Part shown: positions 49,656 to 61,505 of the stretch, in pieces | How positions within the stretch are numbered: position 1 is the first letter of the stretch | Layout of the letters: each line of letters begins with the position of its first letter | Assembly (NCBI GenBank): GCA_963669155.1 | Contig: OZ022597.1 | Span: 17,855,922 to 17,919,921 of the forward strand | Reading direction: 5' to 3' | DNA: 64,000 nt | Origin: Arbacia lixula | Lineage: Eukaryota > Echinodermata > Echinoidea > Arbacioida > Arbaciidae | Notes under the pieces: model-generated | What the model was told of the DNA's origin: nothing | The model's input: the letters and a program-made list of their open reading frames with translations, nothing else | Database searches by the model: none | Position numbers and translations under genes: made by a program

Positions 49656-52600
49656 TGAGAGAAAACGAACTGGAAACGAAATTGTGAGTGGAGAGGGATC
49701 CGTGGTAAACGCAAACATAATATGTATATAAAAAAAAAACATCAAACATAAATGCAAGCGAGATCCGTAGAACACCACGTAACCATGACAACTTCCCACA
49801 GTACTAACTTCAAGCTTCACCATGCGCCCTGAAAAATTAAAAAAAAAATCTGAGTGGGATACTCGATTATACATGATGATCGATCACCACACGACTATTT
49901 TTTTCTTACAAGTTGTTTATGAATACATCAACACACTGTATCTACTTTCGCGTACCTTCTATCGCTTCGCAAAATGGAAAACAAATTAAAATTGAGAAAT
50001 GTACTCTAGAACGTCTATATACTTGCGCTATACTATAACAACTATCATCATGCAGTTCTAAGCATAACTTGATGTACGACGTGAAACCAATTGATATAAA
50101 CCCGACTTCGCTTGAATACTTCAACGTGAAACTGATTTGACGCACCTCTTTTCCTTCTCTTAAATATATATTTCTAACACACTTTCTTATCCCTGATATC
50201 GAACTTGTCAAATATGACATTTCCAGTAGAAAAATACTATATAAAGCCTCTGCTTGAAATACGCATTCTGCCTTTGACCATTTTGGTGTCACTTTTAGTA
50301 ATAATGGCAGCGGAAACTCCAACAGAACGTTTAAAAGTTATTTGAATAAAATCAGATGAAATTAATATGATATAAATGCACAGGTAGCAGCCAGTCAAAC
50401 CCAGTGTATTGTCATTAAAATTAACATTCCAGTTATTATGTTGTGGTGGCTAGATCAAAAGGTTTCACGAAAGATTCTTAATTTGAAATACAAATTTAAA
50501 TAATCCTACAATATTTCTAGAAGCATTAAGTCGACGAAGTAACTTCACGATTGTTTTTTAATAGTTGCTCTCAAATCGGTTTTCCGTATGAGGAAGAAAT
50601 ATTCCTCACAATGAAAACACATACACTTCTTTTATTCCTCCTTCAAGCCTGAATACAATTTCTAGCGGGCGCAAGATAAAAGAAAAACACAACATCGGTT
50701 ATTTTAATAACATCACTAAGAATTGGGAGAATCAAATTGATCCATACGTTCTTCATGATATTGTGGGCACATTTGATGTTGATCATCCTTCCTATAAATC
50801 TGTTTGATTTGAAATCGTTTTTCTCAGTGATTTCCCACTCATCGTACGATTGCAGAGGATCCAAACAAACAACTTGTGATGAATAAGGGAATAGTTAATT
50901 AGCGGATTAATGGATTATAAAATTATGACCGCGACGCGAGGCAGGGCGAGGAATGAGAGATGCATAGGGCGCGTACTCTATTCATAAAAAGCCAATGAAA
51001 AAATACTAAACGCGATTTTCCTCAACGGAGACATAATGTAGTTCACTGCAGCTTACGATTTACATTAGGGGACTTTCACAAACTCTTTCTGCAATGAATG
51101 TTTTTAAAGGGATTTCTGTGGATTAATTGTGCACAAAATGCATCAACGGCGCATGGAGACTTAATAACCCGTACCTTCCCTACCTACTCTTATTTCATGT
51201 TGACATACGTCATGTATTGTTTTTTTTTTTTTTTTAATCAGAAATAAATTCAATTCAATTCAACCTGCCTCCTGGCACAAGAGCAGAGTGACACTGTTCT
51301 TAAGGTAATTGTATTCATGTTTTTCCCGAGCGAACAACTTATAGAGTTGGAGCCCCGTCACATAAAAACACAGTCAATCGTAACTTACAGGTTACCTGTG
51401 TTGTTGCATCTATAACAGATGTGCAATATTGGTGGTAACCACGCACAATACATTGCATCAATTACAATGACGCATCCATATTAGACATCTGTTATGCATC
51501 AACGCTGCCACTGCTGCCATGAGGTGTTGCCAATACGTTGACGCGAGAATTGACGCAGCACAATGACGATAACCAAAGCAACTTTACACGGCAACGGCAA
51601 ATCCCAGTGCCTTGCAAGGAGCTACACGCCGACTCGGTAAGATATAAGCCCAAGCTCGCGAGAAATACGCGGCATTATTGGCAAAACCGGGCTAGTTAGT
51701 GTATATGTTTCTGTTTATCTTGCGCCTGTTCTTACTATACAATCTACAATATCGACACTGGCTAATATAAATATATCTCATTTAAATACATCACACTGAA
51801 TAGGAATCACGACTTCGGATTCACGAGTCACCCTCGTAAGACCTTCTATTGTTACGTCATGTTCTGTGCTATTACATCATCGACCTGCAAGGCAGTTAAA
51901 CCACAGCAATAGAGGTCCAAAGTGTGCTGTCATAATGAGCATGTTGTCCAGGCAACTGGATCTAAACTATGTGGATAGAGAAAACAGCGGTGATCACAGC
52001 AGGAACTCTCACTAGGAGTGCCCGACACTAGCCGGCTAGGCGATGACGGACAAGTGTAAGTCGCGTTTAAGCAAGCTTGTTTAGAACCGGAAACCTGCGC
52101 ATAGCAATGTATATGACGACATCACCTTGGTACACTATTGTAAGTACGTTAGTAGATTCTGCGCCCATAATTCATTCACAAGGAATTGTAACAATTTTAT
52201 GAAGTTTTGGTCTTCGAAACGAAGGCGGTGTTTATTTGGCATTTTGGCTCGACCGAGATTTATATATTATCTATATATATTATAAAAAAACCGAAGTATT
52301 TTATTACAATAACACACCATTTGAATGCACCATGCTTCCATACAGTTCTCAGTACTGGCACCCCAAGAAATATTGCTGTTGTTTTATTTATTCTGCGATA
52401 TCTTCTTTTTCTTCAGTTTCACCGCCCTTTTACCATTTCTACATATTCATTTCGATAAATTGAGAATCAAACAAGTAATTGTCAGCAATCGACTTCGTCC
52501 AATGTGGCGTACAAGCCTTCTTCTTATTGTTGAAGATGTACATTGCTTCTGATACGTACTGTGTACCACACTGCTCAAGCACGATTGTCGCTCCAATCAA

Positions 52601-53743
52601 AATCCTATGAATAACATAATTTAGGGTTCTTATTGAAAAAGAGAAAGAGAGATAGAAGCTGGAGACCATACCCGAAGTATTTGTAACGATTTGTAACGAA
52701 CAACATATCGCAATAAACTAAATAATTTTACACTGATCGGGTCCTAGAATTCAGCCAGAGGCAGCGTCGTACGACTGGTCGTATCGTGTCGCCTTACTTC
52801 GCCATCACGCTGATCATATTGCAGTAGAATCTTAAGACAGTGCATTCGTCTTCACATTTTAGAAAGTTAGATACGTACTAAAAGCATCTTTAGCATGTAA
52901 AAGAGTATCAACTGAAAGCTCGTATATACACGATTGCCATCTAACATAGTTTATACAGTGAAGTGAATCCCGAGTTTATAGTCATAAAATGTCTCATCAT
53001 AATAGCAATAAGCAGAGAGAATTTTGATATTTACATATTTGCATAAAAATAGAAACGCGGTGAAATCTTATCGCCCTGGCAACTAACTGAACTTTCTCAT
53101 GCTGATTAATAAAATTAATAAAAATACTCCAACTGCAAATGCTCTTCCAATTTTAAGCACTCGTTTCTTTCTTTTGATTTCCTTACTAACGATCCCCTTT
53201 GTGTCATTTGTATTCTTCCTGATTTCATCAGTGTTAAAAAACCGTTAACTTTTCCGCAATATATCTAAATGCAGCCACATCCTCCCCCTAGCTAATCATG
53301 AACATGATTATTATAACGTTTTAGGAACACTTAGTTCAAGTTGCTTCACTCGTGTTAAGCTTCAACGATTCAAATTTGATAATTGGTTTAAAATAACGAT
53401 GTGTATGACTTCTAAGGGATCTAACACTGAGATTGTATCATGTTAATCTGAAAAATATTGTAAAAATCTTGAAGGCTAGTAAACATCACATCATCCACAA
53501 TCCAGTGGAAATACAACATGAGAATACACCTTTAGAAAAACACAATAAACACAAAATAACACTATCTTGTGACGTCACGCCAGGTACTCGTCGTTGGCTC
53601 CTCAGGTGAGTGTATTTTTACACGACGTAACATTTCCATTGTGACGTCACGTCCGAGAGTGACAGTCAGTTCAGTCAGTTGCCAGGCGAGATTGAAATCT
53701 CGCTCCATGGGCGTGGGCGTAGAGGGGGCTAGTACAGTGTGGC
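49656..53743. other. Intergenic / possible 3' UTR region of the PAWR-like gene
   Basis: No exon recognised. A T run followed by AATAAATTCAATTCAATTCA at about 51220-51262 resembles the tail of a non-LTR retrotransposon, but no body was identified. A segment at about 51966-52043 belongs to the dispersed repeat of 60914-61250. TTTATT words near 52225 and 52385 could be minus-strand polyadenylation signals. TGACGTCA occurs at about 53569 and 53641. Confidence 0.4.
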
Positions 53744-53830
53744 TTAGCTGCCGAGCTTTGCGAGTGCCTTGAGTAATGCGTGGTTCTCATCTTTCACCTG
53801 GTCTAATTCATCCTCCGCAGCCTCCAAATC
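53744..53830 (-). CDS. PAWR: PAWR-like gene, terminal exon (leucine-zipper end)
   Basis: On the minus strand, TTTTTTTGCAG precedes an 87-nt exon encoding DLEAAEDELDQVKDEN, then HALLKALAKLGS and TAA at 53744. The C-terminus of vertebrate Par-4 (PRKC apoptosis WT1 regulator) ends in the same pattern, an acidic DL-x(2)-xEDE stretch followed by QEN-x-x-LLK-x(2)-x-x-L and two residues before the stop. Par-4 is a pro-apoptotic regulator that uses this C-terminal leucine zipper to bind partners such as WT1 and atypical PKC. The exon begins in phase 0, which fits the end of the exon at 55441-55545. Identification rests on this short coiled coil, so it is tentative. Confidence 0.65.
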   Translation of the reverse strand, partial: DLEAAEDELDQVKDENHALLKALAKLGS

Positions 53831-55440
53831 CTGCAAAAAAAAATGGATATGGAAGTATACACGTTTACATTTAACTGTTAACAATTTCCGTTCCATTAAA
53901 GCCATGAAGATATAAGAAGTAAGTGAATATATTTCTTAAACGCTTAGGTACTGTCAAGTAAGAACACCAATTTTCAAAACATAACATCATTTTTTTCCCT
54001 CCCAAATCCGGATAATTGTTGTTGTTTGGGGGAGGGGGGCATCAATTGGCTGCTTAAATTTCACAACAATCCGGATTTGTTTTTTTATGTAGCAGTAATC
54101 GACTATCAAAGTCAATGTTACTTCTTGCAGGAGCCGAAAATTTCTCGTCTAAGCTCGAAAAGCAAAGATGCATTCAAAGACCCAAGCAACATGCACCTTG
54201 TCGTTTTTCGTAAAAAGTACCCTATATACAGGGCACATGCAAAAAGTCGATTATGACGTCACAATAAATTGAGTCATTATGACCCTGGTAATGATGGAAA
54301 TCACTGCTTCTCTTATATCTTTATTTTTACCTTATTTGACAGAAGGATGTTAAACATAGTTGGCATTTTCTTGTGGATACATGGGCGCATGCGCATGGTG
54401 GCATGAAGACTTGTCTATTGACATAAGGCAAACATGATAGTATATACCGGTATATGCACACACATACAAAGGGGGGCATTCTGCGCATGCACAGTAATAT
54501 GCCATCAGCCTCACCAATTGCTGTACAATGCAGAACTGAATAACAGCCACAGAGCAGGCAACGTTTCATAGCTTTTGAACTCACGTCAACACTTATACAG
54601 GTGTATAAAATAATGCATGAAGCAATAAGAGGATTTACAAACTTTTGTGAATTTGGTAAAAGGCGAGATACGCGAGATAATAAATCCTTCTCAAAGATTT
54701 GAATCTCTAAATGCTGTCTTTGATGTTAAACTTTAATGAGAAAATATGTATTCGTGGTTTTTGTCATTACCAGAGATTGATAAAGAAAATGCTGATAATA
54801 CTGAAATGATGTGTAAGCTAGTTCATTGTGCTTATAGACAGGGTAAAATGTTATAATCATTACCGTATATTTCAAATGCCGACCGACTGCACGCACATAT
54901 CATGCGTCACTTTGTCATTTTCATCTGCTTTCATTTGTCAATCTTCACTGCTTATAAACATGATAAAAGCTGTTTTTCACGATCATCCGTGAAATAGTGA
55001 AATAGACACATCTATGGCAAACCTAATTTTATCTTTGACCTCAGATCTCTAAGTTATTTCACCTTAAATGTAGTATTTCTCACGCAGTGGCCATCTTCTT
55101 ACTACTTCGGGTAAATGTTCAATCTCTGGATTTGTAGTTATTGTGAAGAAAAAAACTCAATTGGGGGCAATTTCTTCCTAACCTGTGACCTTCGAGGATT
55201 TTGACCTTAATTCTCATCAGTCTATCCAATACGGTGATTGATCTTTACACTACATTCGGCTAACATTTGATGGATGCATTGCATTTATAGCAAAATAAGA
55301 AGCTTTTGGAAATGTGCACATATACATTTTTTTTTCATCGAAGGTTCCTTTGCTTCTGACAGCGGAAAATTATCCTCAGTTCAATTTGGTTCATGGTGTG
55401 ACGTCACACTTTAGTATTTTATAACAATCAAATAGTTTAC
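53831..55440 (-). other. Intron of the PAWR-like gene
   Basis: 1610 bp between GTAAAC at 55440 and the terminal acceptor. TGACGTCA occurs at about 54255 and 55399. CG-poor AT-rich sequence; no other gene is seen. Confidence 0.55.
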
Positions 55441-55545
55441 TTGTGTGAGGATCCCAACTTCTTGCTCCAGGATCGCGATTCTTTCTTCCCACTGATGCAC
55501 CTTCCTTTGTAGCCTTTTATTCTTCCTCAGCTCACGGTTATACAT
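55441..55545 (-). CDS. PAWR: PAWR-like gene, penultimate exon (coiled coil)
   Basis: This 105-nt exon encodes 35 residues beginning MYNRELRKNKRLQRK and ending EQEVGILTQ, followed by donor CAA|GTAAAC. The Arg/Lys/Glu heptad pattern aligns with the Par-4 zipper segment just before the terminal exon (the human protein has LKEEIDLLNR at the equivalent end). Ends in phase 0, matching the terminal exon. The acceptor chosen (GTGTTACCAG before ATG) has a weak pyrimidine tract, and the frame is open about 17 codons further upstream, so this exon boundary is uncertain. Confidence 0.6.
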
Positions 55546-58220
55546 CTGGTAACACGTCCCGGGGTGTGAAGCGATCGACAGGCGGGATTCGATCAACAGG
55601 CGTGGATCGATGGCATGAATACGCGATCAGGTACAACGATCAAACGATCATGCGGGCGGGCAGGTAGAGATAGGAGATGTAGAGAGGGTGGGGTGCCATG
55701 CATGATGCAAGGGAGAAATAAACCAATGGGATAAATGAGCACTCATCTATTCAAAGACTGTAATGTTTTGCGGAAAGACAACAGATGATAACATTTTGTT
55801 TTCCTGTTACTCTCCGTAATGTTAAGATTGATTGAACAATCTGTTTAATAATTAATAAGCAATGAGAAATCTTATCACTAAGGAAAGTAACTGCAAAACA
55901 AAGATCAGCATTCGTCTAAATGTAAAACAAACAAAACAGTTCTTCATATTTCAAGACTTGTTAATCATGGCAAAAGAGTTTTTCCATCATCCCGTCATCT
56001 ATCGTTCTTTTATTTAAAAATTGTATAATGTCGAGACGATATCTTCACGTGATCATGTATTTTACGAGAATAGAACCTGTCAATGAAGAATGAATCCTCC
56101 ATGATTACGGGGCCCGGAATTTTCACAACACCTATCCTTTAATTTTAAAAGCATCGCATATACAATATCTACCCACTACGATGCACCTAATGTGTGACGC
56201 ACTCTTGACCCAAGGCAAGATGCGTAAGTGTGTTATAACACTTACGTCCTATCCGCCACGGTGGCCGGTCAAAACGATAAAATGACAAAGAGAGGTGCGT
56301 CAATGTCAGTATACCAGTTGCGTCAGGTGCGTCAGGGGCCCGTTGACGCACTATCACCGAAGTGGTAGAGCGCATCATTCACATATGTGTATGACTACAT
56401 TAAAGTAATTAAGGGCAGTCATGGTAATAGTGGTATTGATTACCAGCCGTCAGCATGGCAAAACCCTTCTACGACCACTACCGGGTTAAAGTTTCGTTTA
56501 ACTTTAACGATTTCTACAGATGATATTTTTCTGGTTTCCTGAAATTGTCGTCTTAACCATTACATGTGTCATCAATTCCACCTTACATTTCACGATTGTA
56601 TTAAACATAATCACACCCAACCACATTCCATGCATGTATTATGAAGGGAGTTTGCCTTCAAAATTGATGAATATACACGTATATAATCAATTTGTCAACC
56701 AAGTGTAAAACTGATCTTTTAGGTTTTAAGCCACTTCAATTTCAAAACAACAATCACTATCTTCAGAACAGCGAAAGGCACATGCTAACACAGATTAACT
56801 ATAACAACATATAGTCGGTATTTCACCACATTTATTGCAAACTAATAATACTGATCAATAATCATGATAGTTCGCGGTTTTCCTGAAGGTTTCTAGAAAA
56901 ATTAACCCTAATCCCACAACGACTTAAAGAGGTTTATATCAGCTCGAACACTTAATCAACAATTAGAAATGATAGATAAAGACAACTTCAGTCCTAATGC
57001 ATTAACCCATCATGACCAGAGGTACCTCCCCCCCCCCCCCCCCCCCCCCAAATGACTAATAATCAAAATAAGTCATCACACATGTAATGGATAACAATCA
57101 CATAGTTAAACATCTCTAAATCGTTTCTTATTCTTACAAGACATTCACTTCAGTCACTGATTTTAGTTTGTTGCATTCATTTTCATTTTAAGTTCTGGGG
57201 GGGGGTGTTTCACCAAGCTGTTCGTAAGTTACGAGCGACTTTACGAACGACTGGTGATCCCTTCTTATGCTAAATCAGATTCTGAATGGACAAAGTGTGG
57301 TATCGCATTTGCCACAAGAAGGGATCACCAGTCGTTCGTAAAGTCGTTCATAACTTACGAACAGCTTGGTGAAACACCCCCCTGTAATCATAAGAGTTAG
57401 TGCATGATGGGCAGTATAATTATGAATAAATTTAAACTTTGGGGCGAAACATACATTTCAAGCGCGCAATACTGTGAACATACTCCAATATGCAGATTTA
57501 TAGATGAACACAAGTCCAAAGTGTTTCAAACAATGGTTAGGAACAGATGTGTTAGTTCACTTCAAGGAATGCGGAAAAAAGTAAGGCGGTCTGTATACCA
57601 AGTATGGAAATAAGTCGAGAAGAGAATGTGATGGCCTCTATGTCCTTCGACCACGAGGGCGCTATACACAAATCCAGAATAAATTGTGAGACTCAATGAA
57701 AAAGAGTAGATAGGACGATATGTAATTACAGCAGTCGTTATTTTGTTAAATTACAAGAAAAAATCCCTTGCTTTTCATTGTCAAAGTGGAGCAGAATACT
57801 TGCCACTTATTCAATATCCAGAGATAAAAGTGATGTAAAGAATTGTAATGATCTCCAAATATTTTAAACATTATAATTTACCTTATATCTTCCATATACA
57901 AATACGCCATATAATGCTCTAGTAATATTCAATTCTAGTAATATTCAACTATGCCTTTCGAAAGATGTGAACTCTTTTTTGTGTCAATTGAATTCAGAAT
58001 CAATGAAGACTAAATTGATACCCCCTTATAATTTGATGGCTATATAAAAAAAAACCAGGAGTAATAGGTCCTGTTTGAATACAAACAAATCATACGTGTC
58101 TAACTTGCTTTAACTCCACAGTAATAACGATATCGAAAGAACGTATATATTTTAAGTACGTCAACTTTGAGATCAACTATGATGACGTACAGTGACGTCA
58201 CAATGGTGAAGTATACTTAC
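55546..58220 (-). other. Intron of the PAWR-like gene
   Basis: About 2.7 kb. Contains a cluster of CGATC words (55565-55655), a hairpin CGTAAGTGT/ACACTTACG at about 56224-56247 amid several TGCGTCA words, a poly-C run at about 57027-57048 and the MITE at 57197-57382. TGACGTCA lies at about 58191, 30 bp from the next exon. No other gene is seen. Confidence 0.5.
57197..57382. mobile_element. 186-bp palindromic MITE
   Basis: Left end GGGGGTGTTTCACCAAGCTG and right end its exact inverse (CAGCTTGGTGAAACACCCCC). The arms continue through TTCGTAAGTTACGA and ACGACTGGTGATCCCTTCTT with few mismatches, leaving a loop of about 50 bp. No coding capacity. The target duplication is not readable because the ends are G/C runs. 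Confidence 0.85.
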
Positions 58221-58284
58221 CCTTTGGTATTCTTCTGCTGAATGATCATCTTCACCCCCGTCATCTGCTTCTATCCTTTCAGAA
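58221..58284 (-). CDS. PAWR: PAWR-like gene, acidic upstream exon
   Basis: This 64-nt exon lies between acceptor TTTTTCTCGTGGCAG and the near-perfect donor AGG|GTAAGT. In the frame set by its neighbours it encodes SERIEADDGGEDDHSAEEYQR after a split Gly codon and ends in phase 0, compatible with the exon at 55441-55545. It is rich in Asp/Glu, as linker sequence before a zipper often is. It has no recognisable domain by itself; membership of the gene is inferred from strand, order, splice sites and phase. Confidence 0.5.
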
Positions 58285-59395
58285 CTGCCACGAGAAAAAT
58301 GAAGTTAATGATGGAAAGACCCAAAGTGTCATTCAGTGTATCATCTCTCCTTCTGCAAGTTCTCTTAATTTTCCAGGCAGCTGGCAGTTTAGTGTATAGA
58401 TTATCAAGAAAAACCAAATCGTCTACATTAAGACCCTTCTTTATGAAATAGTACCCTACTCTCATATTACCTTCTGCGTCAATTAAATGTTTAACTTAAA
58501 AGATGTTTACATGAAATAATTTTGCATTAAAAGGAATTGTCCTAACTTCAATAAGAGTATTGTTCAAGATAAATTGATTTGCATTATGTGTTTCTTTGAC
58601 AATATATTCCTCCTCTTTTAAATAATGCCAGATATTCAAAAAGTCCAAATAGAGATTGGGTGCCTTGATGTTGATTTTTTTATTATTATAATTGCAAAGA
58701 AATATTAACCTTCCTCCTACCGTTCTAAATATATATTCGAAAAAAAAATTCCATTTGATGTCACTATTGCCACAACGAAGTTTCTTAATCCACATTACAC
58801 GCCGTGCATAAATCATGTGCTTGAAATTCAACATTTTCAATCCCCCTGTATCGTAGTTCAAATATAGAATATTCCTTTTTATCTTATCTTGTCCATTCCA
58901 TATAAAATTAAATTAGATTCCCGGCAGCTTAACAGCAATACCGCCCCCTATAGTTCACGCCATGCTGTACCCATGGACCTATCATGTATGGACTGCGCTC
59001 GGATAGACTTCCTTTGATCTATGAGGTCCGCCGCCTCATAAAAATCCAAGACATTCGGGTGTTTTAAACAATTAGCTGTATTTCTAATTAGGTAGTGCCT
59101 TTCACTGAATAACAAAAGAAAATCTGTTCTGAGAAATATGTCAACCGTTCAGCCTTCTTTTTACACACACTGTGAATTATACAGTAGTTTTGGAGTGAGC
59201 GAAGGGAAATTTTGAAAAAAAATGTAGAAAGAATTTGGTCCGTAAGATATTTTTAAGGAAATATGATTCGGAAATGTGTGATATGGAGGCATTTCTCTGG
59301 CATGTTTTCTACAGTATTCTCATTTTATCACAAAAACGTGTCTATGTATCGATCGTGATGGGTTAAGTGGTTGAAATTTACACTCAGACACTCAC
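58285..59395 (-). other. Intron of the PAWR-like gene, containing a LINE fragment
   Basis: 1.1 kb. Most of the part next to the downstream exon is the reverse-transcriptase fragment at 58320-58908; the remainder is unrecognised. Confidence 0.5.
58320..58908 (-). mobile_element. Degenerate non-LTR retrotransposon fragment (reverse transcriptase C-terminal part)
   Basis: The minus-strand translation reads FIWNGQDKIKRNI, then LNYDTGGLKMLNF and ARRVMWIKKL. The F-x-W-(N)G ... GGL(K)(M) ... W-I-K-K-L layout is typical of the region after the polymerase core in L1/Tx1-type LINEs. The frame hits a stop at about 58496 and then resumes as VKHLIDAEGN ... FLDNLYTKLPAAW. No catalytic FADD-type motif, endonuclease or 3' tail is present, so this is a dead internal piece. 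It lies within about 40 bp of an exon of the PAWR-like gene and on the same strand. Confidence 0.7.
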
Positions 59396-59442
59396 CCCCT
59401 GTCGCTTGAAGGCTCTGCATCGACACTGCTTCCGTTCCCGTT
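59396..59442 (-). CDS. PAWR: PAWR-like gene, candidate further upstream exon
   Basis: A 47-nt exon between acceptor TCCTTTGTAG and donor GGGG|GTGAGT encodes NGNGSSVDAEPSSDR plus two bases of a Gly codon, matching the phase needed by 58221-58284. Ser/Gly/Asp-rich with no domain. A possible 30-nt micro-exon upstream (60410-60439, donor AAG|GTATGC, DTDIDINQWK) is in phase but has a poor acceptor and is not called. The 5' part of the gene, including any SAC domain of Par-4, would lie to the right of the window or was not recognised. Confidence 0.45.
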
Positions 59443-59649
59443 CTACAAAGGACAATAAAGGAGAAAAAGGGTGAAGAAGAATAACTCAGAATGACTGTTA
59501 TCTCACATGAATATTGTAAAAAGCGGTCTCAACATGTCATATAACAATGATATGACAATCAGGGAACGTTAACATTAGTTAACATTTAGTTTTATAAAGT
59601 AGTCATAGTAAAAAAGAAGTACTAGTAGAAGAAGTAGTAGCATACCTAG

Positions 59650-59650
59650 C

Positions 59651-59681
<31 letters not shown>

Positions 59682-59784
59682 TTAGTAATGGTAGTAGTAG
59701 CAGTAGTAGTAGTAATAGTTGTAATAGTAGTAGTAGCAATGTTAGTAATAGTTGTTAATAGTAGTAGTTGCAATGTTAGTAATA

Positions 59785-59835
<51 letters not shown>

Positions 59836-59996
59836 AAAGTAGTAGTAATAGTAGTAGTAGTAATAGTAGTAGTAGTAATAATAGTAGCAGTAGTAATAGT
59901 AGTAGTACTGTTAGTAATAGTAGAAGTAGTAGTACTAGTAGTAGTAGTGTTAGTAGTAGTTCTACTAGTAGTAGTTCTACTAGTTGTAGCCTAGTA
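59650..59996. repeat. (TAG)n trinucleotide microsatellite
   Basis: About 350 bp of TAG/AGT repeats with interruptions GTTAGTAATAG and CAATGT recurring at intervals, giving a higher-order pattern. Open frames over it are poly-Ser, poly-Val or poly-Leu artefacts. Confidence 0.95.
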
Positions 59997-60163
59997 GTCG
60001 TAGTTAAATCAGTATGATGTGCATATTGGTAATTATTGGTAATAACGAGCACGAAAATACATGACGGTACTATCGTTGGTTGTCATGTCTCGCAATTTTA
60101 GAATCAGTTGAACGTATTTAAACAAATGATACTTGGTAATGATTGTACATCAGCTGAAAACCG

Positions 60164-60240
60164 CGTACTCACACATTCACACCTTCACCCACACCCACAC
60201 ACACATACACGCACACACACGCGCACGTACACACACATCA
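60164..60240. repeat. (CA)n-rich microsatellite
   Basis: Short CA/CACGCA repeats with interruptions. Lies in gene-free sequence between 59997 and 60780, where nothing else is recognised. Confidence 0.8.
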
Positions 60241-60913
60241 GTACAAATACCAAGGATCATGCAAAACAAATTTTCCTTCGACATTCCTCGCTACGATCTC
60301 ATCTTTTGTTTCTGTGTGACAGTACCCACGTACATCAACACAAACTCTGGCTGGTCTACCTCGGGATAACAATGCCATTCTTCACTGTGTAAACATTGTC
60401 TGCGCATACCTTCCATTGGTTTATGTCAATATCAGTGTCCTTTCAAAATACACCGTGCCCTGTTATGACTGCGTACCGGGTAGCAGAAGTAGTATACTAT
60501 GGGCCCTTGTAGTAGGGTCCATGGTACTACACATATGGCTCACCTTACGCACGTGCTGATAACGGAAGCTTGGCATACACTTCACTTGAATTTAACGAAT
60601 TTAATTCAATTGAAAGGTTTTATGAAAATCAAAAGGTCGGAGCCCGAAGGCCGATTTGGCTTCATTCTTCAATTTGAACATGTATGAATAACTTGACACA
60701 ACTTGCATAATACTGCATGTAAACAACTTGCACAATACCCATGTTTGAACTGCGTACATTGACTAGGATGGTAATAGATATTGTAATATAGAGAGTACCG
60801 AAGTGGTTTAGTCATGTCCAAGTATATAGTACCACCTTGTACAACTTTGGCCATATCCAATGCTATGCAGGATTCTGGCTCTAAACACCAACCCTCATGA
60901 GAGAGATATACTG

Positions 60914-61250
60914 GTCCGATATTTTCTAGCGGGCTAGTGTCGAGTCCTCTCAATGAGAATCCTCCCTGTGATCCCCGCTATTTGTTCTAAAGAGTATAAA
61001 ACCAATAATCTTTACAATATACTCATATGACGTCACACTTCGGTACTCTATTGGGCTACCACCTAGTCTAATACTTATATTCTTATTTGATATAAAACCA
61101 AATATCGGATTTAGGGTTGATGAATAGAGTACCGAAGTGTGACGTCATTTGAGCAGATTGTAAGGACGACTGGTTCTAAACTATGTGGGCAGAGCAAGCA
61201 CAGCGGTGATCACAGCGGATAATTGGGAATGCCTGACACTAACCCACTAG
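60914..61250. repeat. Dispersed palindromic repeat with 26-bp perfect inverted core
   Basis: 60914-61052 and 61123-61250 are inverted copies of the same sequence of about 130 bp. Their inner ends form a perfect 26-bp inverted repeat (61027-61052 and 61123-61148) containing GTACCGAAGTGTGACGTCAT. Further copies of the GAGTACCGAAGTGG word start at about 60796 and 61256. The outer part (GCGGTGATCACAGC ... GACACTAGCC) recurs at about 51966-52043. This is a dispersed repeat family of unknown type. Confidence 0.7.
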
Positions 61251-61505
61251 ACAATAGAGTACCGAAGTGGTGTCGTCATATGAGTATGTTGTCAATACAA
61301 TTGGTTCATGTCATTCATTCGTCATTCAAATGATAAACATAATGTAAAAGTGAAATTTGTGGTGGAGAGGGTTACTAGGGTAATGGTACATGTATTTGTA
61401 TCATAACAAACCAAAGGGTTACCATAACTAAACAATGAGTCAAGGAATTTGTGCATTATGTCGACAGGCATCCTGCATGCGGGTTTGTAAAATCCGGGGT
61501 GTTAA
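61251..61505. other. No gene recognised
   Basis: Short AT-rich stretch between the palindromic repeat and the TTAA MITE. Confidence 0.4.

Noticed and set aside
51110..51262. Possible LINE 3' tail (T run followed by AATAAATTCAATTCAATTC)
   Set aside because: Suggestive of a non-LTR retrotransposon end, but no coding body or target duplication was found, so it is not called as an element.
56340..56400. tRNA-like box A word (GTGGTAGAGCGCATC), considered as a tRNA or SINE head
   Set aside because: No box B or cloverleaf follows within the required distance.
59603..60052. Long open frames in the TAG repeat (poly-Leu, poly-Ser, poly-Val)
   Set aside because: Simple-sequence artefact with no start context, splice sites or non-repeat flanks.
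60410..60439. 30-nt micro-exon candidate of the PAWR-like gene
   Set aside because: In phase with a fair donor, but the acceptor lacks a pyrimidine tract and the peptide is too short to recognise.
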